A stretch of DNA of 52,073 bases from Cyanobium sp. T1B-Tous (lineage in GTDB: Bacteria > Cyanobacteriota > Cyanobacteriia > PCC-6307 > Cyanobiaceae): NCBI RefSeq assembly GCF_024345475.1, contig NZ_JAGQBE010000014.1, forward strand, positions 1-52,073. Reading direction: 5' to 3'. Position 1 is the stretch's first letter, and each line of letters starts with the position of its first letter. Below the pieces are notes generated by a model. The model did no database searches. It saw only the letters and a list, made by a program, of their open reading frames with translations, and was not told where the DNA came from. The translations under genes were made by a program, and so were the position numbers. Shown piece after piece: positions 46,231-52,073 of this stretch.

Positions 46231-47409
46231 GTGCTGGTGGTCGGTGCTGGCCCAGCCGGTGCCGAGCTGGCTCGCCTGCTGGCGCTTGCCGGTGTGGATG
46301 TGGTGCTGGTGGATCGCCTCAGCGACCTGCGTCAGGCCGCCTTCAGCAGTGCGGCCCTGCCCCTGGATGCCGTGGAGCGCTACGGCCTGCCGCCCCAGGT
46401 GGTGGCCGCCCGCTGGAGCGGCTGGCAGCTGGTGGGGCCGGGGGATCAGCGGCGCCACTGGAGTGCGGCCCAGCCCCTGGGGGCCGTGCTGGATTTCGGC
46501 GCCCTGCGCCAGTGGTTGGCGGATCAGGCCCTCGGCTGGGGTGCGCGGCTGCAGCTGGGGGTCACGGCCCTGGGCTGGCAGATGGAGCCTTCAGGCAGCT
46601 GCATCACCTGGGTGCGGGATGGCTCGGGCGTCCGTCGCGGCATCCGCAGCCGCTGGGTGGTGGATGCCAGCGGTGAAGGCCGGGCCCTGATCGGTGAACC
46701 CCCTGGCCAGGACGATCCTTTGGTGGCCGGCCTGGGGGTGGAGTGGTTGCTGCAGGTGAGCCCGGAGGTTTCTGCCGCCTGGGCGGATCGGCTCAGCTTT
46801 TTCCTCGGCAGCCACTGGGTGCAGCAGGGCTACGGCTGGGTGTTCCCGATGGCACCGGGACAGCTCAAGGTGGGGGTGTGCCGCCTCCAGGATCAGGGCC
46901 GCGATCAGCGGCCGCTGGGGCAGGAACTCGGGGCCTTGCTGCAGCGCAGCGGCCTGGAGGGAGCACTGGTGCTCGACCGCCACGGCGGGCGCATCCGCAG
47001 CACGGTGCGTCGCCGCGAGCGGCATCGCCAGGGCCCGTTGATCGGCCTGGGGGATGCGGTGAGCACCGCCAACCTGCTGGGTGGCGAGGGCATTCGCCAT
47101 GCCCTGGCCAGTGCCCGGGTGTTGGCGCCCCTGCTGCTGCAGGCTCTGGCTCGCCCGCAGGACCCAGCCCAGCTGGATCGCTACCCAGCCCTGCTGCGAC
47201 GAGAGCTGGGCTGGCGTTGGAGCCTGAGCGGCCGATTGGCGCGCCGCACCTGGCTCGGCCTGGCCGGCGAGCGGGGGGATCGCCGCCTGGAGCGGTTGCT
47301 GCAGGGACTGCAGACCACAACGGCGGAGGATCTCTCCGCCCTGTTGTTTCACTACCGCTTTGAGCGCTATGGGCTCAAGGCGTTGCCCTATCTGCTCGGC
47401 TGGCGCTGA
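46231..47409 (+). CDS. FAD-dependent oxidoreductase, geranylgeranyl reductase-like
   Basis: 392 residues from GTG 46231. The N-terminal VVGAGPAGAELARLLALAGVDVVLVD dinucleotide fold is very close to the start, followed by WVVDASG and LIGLGDAVSTANLLGGEGIRHAL, the FAD-binding segment of the lycopene cyclase / geranylgeranyl reductase superfamily. The start is so near the fold that a few residues may lie upstream. Position directly after dxs suggests an isoprenoid or quinone substrate (inference). It is not chlP by sequence as far as I can tell. Confidence 0.82.
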   Translation: MLVVGAGPAGAELARLLALAGVDVVLVDRLSDLRQAAFSSAALPLDAVERYGLPPQVVAARWSGWQLVGPGDQRRHWSAAQPLGAVLDFGALRQWLADQALGWGARLQLGVTALGWQMEPSGSCITWVRDGSGVRRGIRSRWVVDASGEGRALIGEPPGQDDPLVAGLGVEWLLQVSPEVSAAWADRLSFFLGSHWVQQGYGWVFPMAPGQLKVGVCRLQDQGRDQRPLGQELGALLQRSGLEGALVLDRHGGRIRSTVRRRERHRQGPLIGLGDAVSTANLLGGEGIRHALASARVLAPLLLQALARPQDPAQLDRYPALLRRELGWRWSLSGRLARRTWLGLAGERGDRRLERLLQGLQTTTAEDLSALLFHYRFERYGLKALPYLLGWR

Positions 47410-47428
47410 TCACGCCCGTGCTGCGCCC

Positions 47429-47686
47429 CTAGACGACGCCGCGGGAGGCCAGGCCCAGGATGGCGCCCATGCCGAGGATGTGGCCCAGGCTCAGGGTGCC
47501 GAGCATGGCGCCATGGCCGAAGCCGCCGAACAGGCTGGGGCTGGGCAGTTGCAGGCCCACGTTGGGGTGCTTGATCGTGGCCTTGCCGATCGCAATGGCG
47601 ATCACGTTGCAGACGATCATCACCAGCGCCACCTTGGGAGACCAGGTGATGGAGGCGGGGGCCAGAGCCAGAAGCGGAGCGATCAT
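47429..47686 (-). CDS. psaK: photosystem I subunit PsaK
   Basis: 85 residues with two membrane helices separated by a short loop. VALVMIVCNVIAIAIGKATI, then PSLFGGFGHGAMLGTLSLGHILGMGAILGL, is the PsaK pattern. PsaK sits at the edge of photosystem I and helps attach antenna and phycobilisome units; cyanobacteria may have two versions and the variant here is not determined. Converges with the flavoprotein gene; 55 bp separates its start from the channel gene end. Confidence 0.95.
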   Translation of the reverse strand: MIAPLLALAPASITWSPKVALVMIVCNVIAIAIGKATIKHPNVGLQLPSPSLFGGFGHGAMLGTLSLGHILGMGAILGLASRGVV

Positions 47687-47741
47687 GGAACGGATGCCGA
47701 CGCCCCATCTTCCGGGTCCGTTCGCTTCGGGGGCCTGCTGC

Positions 47742-48842
47742 TTAAGACTTGTTCATTGCCTGTTGCCGCAGCCGCGTCACCACCCCATCGCGTTTGAGAC
47801 GGCCGAGGGCCACGTTGATGCGGTTCGCCTGGTTGTCGCTCAGTGCCGGTGACAGGGCAAAGGCCTGGGACTGGGGGTTGAGCTGGCGCAGTGCCAGCCC
47901 ATAGCGCTTGTGGGGCAGCTGGTGCAGCAGGTAGTCGAGCTGAATGTCATCGGCCATCACCGCATCCACCGCCCCACTGCCCAGGAGTGGGTCGGCCTGG
48001 GTGATCCGCTCCAGCGTCTGCAGCTGGATGGGCGGCTCGAGGCCGGTGGCGTTCAGCCGGCGCAACAGCTCGTCGCTCACGGTGCCCGGCCGCACCGCCA
48101 CGCGCTGACCGGCCAGATCCTGGAGGTTGCGGAGGTTGCGGTTGGTGAGCTCCTGGTTGCCCCGCACCACATTCAGGGTGACGTAGCTCACCAACAGGGA
48201 CGCGGTGACGATCCGCACCAGATAGGCGAGGAACACCAGGGTGTGGCCCCTTGCGCTCACCACCACCGTGTTGGTGCCGGGGCCGGTGGCCAGCACCTGG
48301 AAGATCAGGGCGAAAGCGCGCCGCCGCCCTACCTCCCACCGGGCGGGATTGCTGCCGTTGCGCTCCACCTGCCACACCCCGAGGCTCAGCAGGCTGATCA
48401 ACACCAAATAAGCCAGCAGCAGCCTGATCAAATCGGGTGCCACCAGGGCCCGCAGCAGGGAGGTGCCCAGCTCCAGCTGGTTGCGTCGGGTCATCACCCC
48501 GAGCCCGGATTCCTGGAACGGCAGGGAAAAGCGCGTGGTGCTGAGCCGTTCCGGCGACACCGTGATGCAGCCGATGGCCACATCCAGATCCCCCCGGCGG
48601 GTGGCCTCCAGCAGGCTGGCGGCACTGTCGCCGGGCACCAGCACGTAGGGCAGCCGTTCCTGGTCGGCGATGCGTTGCCAGAGTTCCACGGCCATGCCGC
48701 TCCAGCTGCCCCGCTCCCGGTAGGAGCAGGGCTGGGCCCCATCGGCCACGCCCACCCGCAGCACGGCCGTTTGGGGTGGAGGAGCCGTCGCCATCACCGG
48801 TGCGGCTCCCAGGCTGAAGGCGAGGGCCAGGGCTCCCAGCAT
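47742..48842 (-). CDS. GluR0-type ligand-gated channel with SBP_bac_3 domain
   Basis: 366 residues: a signal peptide (about 1-18), the first lobe of a periplasmic amino-acid-binding domain (LRVGVADGAQPC to about 130), and a membrane block with three hydrophobic segments (LLLAYLVLISLLSLGVW; AFALIFQVL; LVFLAYLVRIVTASLLVSYV). The second binding lobe follows (DLAGQRVAVRPGTVSDELL to the end). This split-lobe layout is that of prokaryotic glutamate-receptor channels. The pore loop reads ATGPGTN instead of TVGYG. ATG overlaps the DUF3593 stop as ATGA. Ligand unknown. Confidence 0.85.
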   Translation of the reverse strand: MLGALALAFSLGAAPVMATAPPPQTAVLRVGVADGAQPCSYRERGSWSGMAVELWQRIADQERLPYVLVPGDSAASLLEATRRGDLDVAIGCITVSPERLSTTRFSLPFQESGLGVMTRRNQLELGTSLLRALVAPDLIRLLLAYLVLISLLSLGVWQVERNGSNPARWEVGRRRAFALIFQVLATGPGTNTVVVSARGHTLVFLAYLVRIVTASLLVSYVTLNVVRGNQELTNRNLRNLQDLAGQRVAVRPGTVSDELLRRLNATGLEPPIQLQTLERITQADPLLGSGAVDAVMADDIQLDYLLHQLPHKRYGLALRQLNPQSQAFALSPALSDNQANRINVALGRLKRDGVVTRLRQQAMNKS

Positions 48843-49171
48843 CACGGCTCTGGGCGGCGGGAGGTGACCACCGCCCCCACCCCGCTGAAGCCCAGCACCA
48901 CCAGCAGGTTGGAGAGGGTGAGCAGGGATTCGGCCCCGCCGTGCAGCGGGTCCACATTGGCCAGCAGGGCGCCGTAGCGCAGTTGGGCCACCACGGCGGC
49001 GGCGATCGTGACCGCCACGAACACCAAGGTCATCTGGAATCCCCGCAGGGCAAGCCGCGGAAACCCCTCGATCCGCCCCGCCCACCAGAGGAAGGCCAGA
49101 TAGGGCAGTAGCGACAGCACGAACAGGGGCGTGGGATCGATCCCGGCCAGCCAGCTGAGCAGCCCTGTCAT
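48842..49171 (-). CDS. DUF3593 integral membrane protein
   Basis: 109 residues with three hydrophobic helices (IDPTPLFVLSLLPYLAFLWWAG; LVFVAVTIAAAVVAQL; LLTLSNLLVVLGFSGVGAV) and the conserved YLAFLWWAGR and LHGGAESLLTLSN segments of DUF3593, a family of oxygenic phototrophs. Begins inside the DUF2499 stop (ATGA) and ends inside the channel start (ATGA). Function unknown. Confidence 0.85.
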   Translation of the reverse strand: MTGLLSWLAGIDPTPLFVLSLLPYLAFLWWAGRIEGFPRLALRGFQMTLVFVAVTIAAAVVAQLRYGALLANVDPLHGGAESLLTLSNLLVVLGFSGVGAVVTSRRPEP

Positions 49172-49473
49172 GGGTTGGTTCGGCCCTGTTGCCGCATCAG
49201 GTTCCAGGCTGCCAGGGCCAGGGTGCCATTGCCGAGGGTCGTGAGCCCGGCCTGTAGCACCACCAGCCCCTGCAGGTCGGGGCTGTTGTCGAACAGGTGC
49301 CAGGTGCAGGCGGCCATGGCGCTCACCAGGGCGGGCAGCATGGCCAGGCTCAACCAGCGCCAGCCCCCTTCCTGCCGGCGGATTCCCACCTGTTGGATCG
49401 CCAGCATCGCCACCATCCACTCGAGCACCGAGGTGATGTGGATCCACCACGTGGGTAGGGAGAGGGCGTGCAT
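49168..49473 (-). CDS. DUF2499 integral membrane protein
   Basis: 101 residues, three predicted helices, with LPTWWIHITSVLEWMVAMLAI and AACTWHLFDN, typical of DUF2499. This family usually pairs with DUF3593 in cyanobacteria and plastid-targeted plant proteins. First gene of the overlapping trio leading to the ligand-gated channel. Divergent from csaB over about 50 bp. Confidence 0.88.
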   Translation of the reverse strand: MHALSLPTWWIHITSVLEWMVAMLAIQQVGIRRQEGGWRWLSLAMLPALVSAMAACTWHLFDNSPDLQGLVVLQAGLTTLGNGTLALAAWNLMRQQGRTNP

Positions 49474-49523
49474 GCCCTGATCCTCTCAGGGTGCGATGCT
49501 GATGGGGCGGTGAACCCCGGCTC

Positions 49524-50633
49524 GTGCGCGAGACCAGCCAGACGACCGACCAGGCCCGCCGGCGCGTGTTGCTGTGTGGCTACTACGGCGAGCACAACCT
49601 GGGCGACGACGCCTTGTTGGAGGTGCTGCTGGGCCAGTTGCCCGCCCACTGCCAGCCGTTGGTGACCGCCCATGACGGCGCGTTGGTGCAGGAGCGCTTC
49701 GGCGTGGAGACCGTGCCGCGCCGCTCCCTGCCCCTGGTGCTCAAGGCCCTGGGCCGCTGCGATGCCCTGGTGTTGGGCGGCGGCAGCCTGCTGCAGGACT
49801 CCACCAGCTTCCGCAGCCTCCTCTATTACGCCGCCCTGATCGCGGCGGCCCGGCTGGAGGGCAAGCCCGTGCTGCTCTGGGGCCAGGGCCTGGGGCCCTT
49901 GCGGCGCCGCCGCAGCCGGCTGCTGGTGGGCCGCCTGCTACGGCTGGCCACGGCGGTGAGCTGGCGGGATGGGGAGTCGGCCGCCCTGGCCAAGCGCTTG
50001 GGGCGCGAGGGGCCGGTGGGCAGTGATCCGGTGTGGGCCGTGCCGCCCCAGCCCTGGCGGGGCACCGGGGGCCCCCTGGTGTTGTGTTTTCGGCCCACCA
50101 AGCAGCTGCAGGGCCAGGCCTGGCGCCCCTACCTGGAGGCCCTCGATCAGGTGGCCGGCGCCCAGGATCGGGAGGTGATCTGGCTGCCCTTCCACGCCGG
50201 CCAGGACCGGGGGTTGCTGGCTGAACTGCTTCAGGCGGGGCTGCTGCCGGCTGGCCTGGCGGGCCGCAGCCGCGAGGTGTTGGCGGAGCGGCCCAGCGAA
50301 GCCATGGCGGTGTGCAGTGGTGCCGGACTGGTGGTGGCGATGCGCCTGCACGGGTTGATCCTGGCGGCCCTTTCCGGGGCGCCCTGCGCCGCCCTCAGTT
50401 ACGACCCCAAGGTGGCCGCCGCCGCCGCTGCCCTGGGTTGCCCCTGCCAGGGCCTGGATCAGGCGCCGGCATCTGACGTTCAGTCCTCAGAGCTGCAGGC
50501 CCTTTTGCTGGCTTCCTGGAGCGCTGCCCTCGACACCCCGCCGCCAGCGGCTCGCTTGGCCGCGTTGCGCCAACAAACGGAGGTGCACCGCCAGGTGCTC
50601 CAGACCCTGGACGCCTCGGGCGGTGCTTGCTAG
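49524..50633 (+). CDS. csaB: polysaccharide pyruvyl transferase CsaB
   Basis: 369 residues from GTG 49524. GYYGEHNLGDDALLEVLL at the start, LGGGSLLQDSTSFRSLLYY, and SGAGLVVAMRLHGLILAALSGAPCAALSYDPKV near the end are the markers of CsaB. It transfers pyruvyl from PEP to a cell-wall polysaccharide, creating the ketal that anchors SLH-domain proteins; in cyanobacteria such proteins include outer-membrane porins. The next gene begins 8 bp downstream. Confidence 0.93.
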   Translation: MRETSQTTDQARRRVLLCGYYGEHNLGDDALLEVLLGQLPAHCQPLVTAHDGALVQERFGVETVPRRSLPLVLKALGRCDALVLGGGSLLQDSTSFRSLLYYAALIAAARLEGKPVLLWGQGLGPLRRRRSRLLVGRLLRLATAVSWRDGESAALAKRLGREGPVGSDPVWAVPPQPWRGTGGPLVLCFRPTKQLQGQAWRPYLEALDQVAGAQDREVIWLPFHAGQDRGLLAELLQAGLLPAGLAGRSREVLAERPSEAMAVCSGAGLVVAMRLHGLILAALSGAPCAALSYDPKVAAAAAALGCPCQGLDQAPASDVQSSELQALLLASWSAALDTPPPAARLAALRQQTEVHRQVLQTLDASGGAC

Positions 50634-50641
50634 CAGGGGGT

Positions 50642-51217
50642 ATGGGCTCCACCACCACCGGGGCGCTCGGCACCGTGCTGCCGGTGCGCCAGTACTACGT
50701 GCAAACCGACAGCGCCTTGCCAGGCCAGGCCTATCGGATGTGCTTTTCGAGTACTTGCGCCATGGCCGTCAAATACCTGCGGCCTGGCGCGTTGCTGGGC
50801 GCGAATGCCGACGACATCTATCTGCGCACGGTGTTGCGCTTCGGCGACACCACCTCCCCTTCGGCCCAGATCGCTGCCTGCGCCCACTACGGCATCGCGG
50901 CGCGCTTCGGCACCCACGGCACCAGCAGCCTGCTGCAGCGGGAGATCGATGCTGGCTTTCCGGTGGGTACGGGCTTTCTGCACCACGGCTCCAGCCAGGC
51001 TCCCCGCGGTGGCGGCCACTGGATCCTGGCGATTGGCTATGCACCGGCCGCTGGGGTGTTCAACGACCCCTATGGCGAGCTCAACAATCCCGCCGGCGGC
51101 TACGTGCAGGTGGGCCGGGGCGGCCACGCCGTGCGTTACAGCTGGCGCCACTGGTTGCCCCGCTGGGAGGTGGAAGGCCCCGGCAGTGGCTGGTTCATGA
51201 CGTACCGGCTGGCCTAA
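50642..51217 (+). CDS. C39-like cysteine peptidase family protein
   Basis: 191 residues from ATG 50642 (TTG 50627 is the alternative). SSTCAMAVKYL supplies the nucleophile cysteine, GGHWILAIGY the histidine and FNDPYGE the acidic partner, in the order of papain-like C39 peptidases. No signal peptide is evident. These domains cut leader peptides or cell-wall peptides; the substrate here is unknown. Lies 8 bp after csaB, so may act on the cell envelope (inference). Confidence 0.75.
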   Translation: MGSTTTGALGTVLPVRQYYVQTDSALPGQAYRMCFSSTCAMAVKYLRPGALLGANADDIYLRTVLRFGDTTSPSAQIAACAHYGIAARFGTHGTSSLLQREIDAGFPVGTGFLHHGSSQAPRGGGHWILAIGYAPAAGVFNDPYGELNNPAGGYVQVGRGGHAVRYSWRHWLPRWEVEGPGSGWFMTYRLA

Positions 51218-51232
51218 CGACCTACCGGCTGG
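51203..51232. repeat. short direct repeat TACCGGCTGG, period 20 bp
   Basis: TACCGGCTGG occurs at 51203-51212 and again at 51223-51232. The first copy encodes the last residues of the C39-like protein and the second the last residues of the convergent peroxiredoxin. Might be a small duplication that helped shape the two gene ends. Confidence 0.5.
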
Positions 51233-51803
51233 ACTGCAGCTCCTGCAGGCTGGCCAGCACTTCGGCGCTGTGGCCGCTGGGGCGCACCGCCACCCAGCTG
51301 GCCCGCAGTACGCCGGTGGGGTCGATCAGGAAGGTGTGGCGCTGGGAGAAGGGCGCGATCCAACTGCCGTAGGCGCGGCTCACGGTGCCGGCCGGGTCGG
51401 AGAGCAGGGGAAAGGCCAGGCCTTCGCTGCTGCAGAAGTCGGCGTGGGAGTCGGCGTCATCGGCACTCACCCCCACCACGGCCGCATTGGCGGCCTGGAA
51501 GGCGGCCAGATCCTTCTGGAAGCCGCGGGCCTCGAGGGTGCAGCCGCCGGTGAAATCCCGCGGGTAGAAGTAGAGCACCAGCCAGCGCCCGCGGAAATCC
51601 GCCAGGGTCAGCCGGGTGTCCAGGGCCTGGCCATCGGCGGCCGGCGCGATGCCGGGCAGGTCGAAATCGGGCGCCGGGGCGTTGAGGGTGGGCAGGGTGC
51701 CCCCCAAAGCCAAAGCCTGCCGGCCAAAGGCGAGCAGGCTTGAGGAGCCGGCAGATACCGGCAACAGAGCAACCAGGCGGTGCAGGAATGCCCGGCGTTG
51801 CAT
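51222..51803 (-). CDS. Bcp/PrxQ-type peroxiredoxin with export signal
   Basis: 193 residues. A basic start (QRRAF) and hydrophobic stretch (LVALLPVSAGSSSLLAFG) suggest export, so it may act in the lumen or periplasm. The core has FYPRDFTGGCTLEARGF with the peroxidatic cysteine, and VVGVSADD. The cysteine five residues later that PrxQ enzymes use for resolution is an arginine here; a second cysteine in DFCSSEG may serve instead. Reduces hydrogen peroxide or alkyl peroxides with a thiol donor. Precedes rpmB's end by 7 bp, in the same direction. Confidence 0.9.
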   Translation of the reverse strand: MQRRAFLHRLVALLPVSAGSSSLLAFGRQALALGGTLPTLNAPAPDFDLPGIAPAADGQALDTRLTLADFRGRWLVLYFYPRDFTGGCTLEARGFQKDLAAFQAANAAVVGVSADDADSHADFCSSEGLAFPLLSDPAGTVSRAYGSWIAPFSQRHTFLIDPTGVLRASWVAVRPSGHSAEVLASLQELQSSR

Positions 51804-51810
51804 CAGGGGT

Positions 51811-52047
51811 TCAGATCTTGGCGAGGTTGACGCCGAGTTCCTTGGCGTAGGCGCCCAGGCCCTTCTTCTGGATGGTTTTGAGGGCGCGGGTGGAGACGCG
51901 CAGCTTCACGAAGCGGTTGCCCTCGGCCCACCACAGGCGACGCTCCTGCAGGTTCACCTGCTGGAGCTTCTTGGTGCGCACGTGGGAGTGCGACACGGCC
52001 ATGCCGTTGTTGGCGCGCTTGCCGGTGAGCTGGCAGACCCGGGACAT
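51811..52047 (-). CDS. rpmB: 50S ribosomal protein L28
   Basis: 78 residues, full length: [26 protein letters not shown], then [28 protein letters not shown]. It binds 23S rRNA in the large subunit. First gene of a probable two-gene unit with the peroxiredoxin. Only 26 bp of its upstream region is inside the window. Confidence 0.97.
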   Translation of the reverse strand: MSRVCQLTGKRANNGMAVSHSHVRTKKLQQVNLQERRLWWAEGNRFVKLRVSTRALKTIQKKGLGAYAKELGVNLAKI

Positions 52048-52073
52048 GACCGATTTCCGAAACGACTTGCAGG

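Overview
The window reads as one contiguous piece of chromosome from a GC-rich unicellular cyanobacterium. The evidence is direct: genes for PsaK (photosystem I), PetN (cytochrome b6f), Thf1/Psb29, an FtsH2-type protease, a Psb32/TPM-like protein, a DUF1830 protein and the DUF2499/DUF3593 pair. High GC, very tight packing, many GTG starts and many 1-7 bp gene overlaps suggest the Cyanobium / GC-rich Synechococcus branch; that placement is inference. I see no insertion sequence, prophage, CRISPR array, rRNA or tRNA.

Layout. 1-10.2 kb is a run of minus-strand genes. An exonuclease, an ATP-dependent DNA ligase, a LysR-like regulator and an Lhr-like helicase form a coupled ligase-associated repair operon. 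They are followed by a CHASE-PAS-GGDEF diguanylate cyclase, a gamma-glutamylcyclotransferase-like protein, a small secreted protein and a PAS-PAS sensor cut by the window edge. 10.3-18.6 kb holds class I aldolase, nadA, a phosphoesterase/glycosyltransferase pair, a secreted lambda-type (GH104) muramidase, a TPM protein, a MidA-type methyltransferase and an SDR protein. 18.7-23.3 kb holds a DUF427 gene, a three-gene ABC-2 exporter, a pheophorbide a oxygenase-like Rieske enzyme and a Nif11-like protein. 23.3-28.9 kb has aroB, an orphan sugar-type ABC permease, a membrane coiled-coil protein ending in a J-domain, purK, and about 290 bp of structured non-coding DNA.

28.9-37.7 kb carries a nitroreductase, clpS with a DUF2103 gene, and petN followed by a small membrane protein, cofH and an unrecognised membrane-anchored protein. 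Then come thf1, clpP, an ABM-fold protein, ftsH and a DUF1830 gene. 37.7-47.7 kb carries pyk with a MacB-like permease, mazG-like with a secreted protein, ilvA-scpB-yggT, dxs with a geranylgeranyl-reductase-like flavoprotein, and psaK. 47.7-52.07 kb carries DUF2499-DUF3593-ligand-gated channel as an overlapping trio, csaB with a C39-like peptidase, a Bcp/PrxQ-type peroxiredoxin and rpmB.

Most genes are housekeeping or photosynthesis support, with proteostasis (ClpS, ClpP, FtsH, Thf1, J-domain protein) notably represented. The most interesting parts are the ligase cassette with an embedded LysR-like gene and no PdeM; the DUF2499-DUF3593-channel trio, whose channel lacks a TVGYG filter; the J-domain membrane coiled-coil protein; a 26-residue membrane peptide frame antisense to the cyclase tail; and the non-coding region after purK with a repeated CGGAAAC...CGTCCTTGA motif and two competing hairpins.
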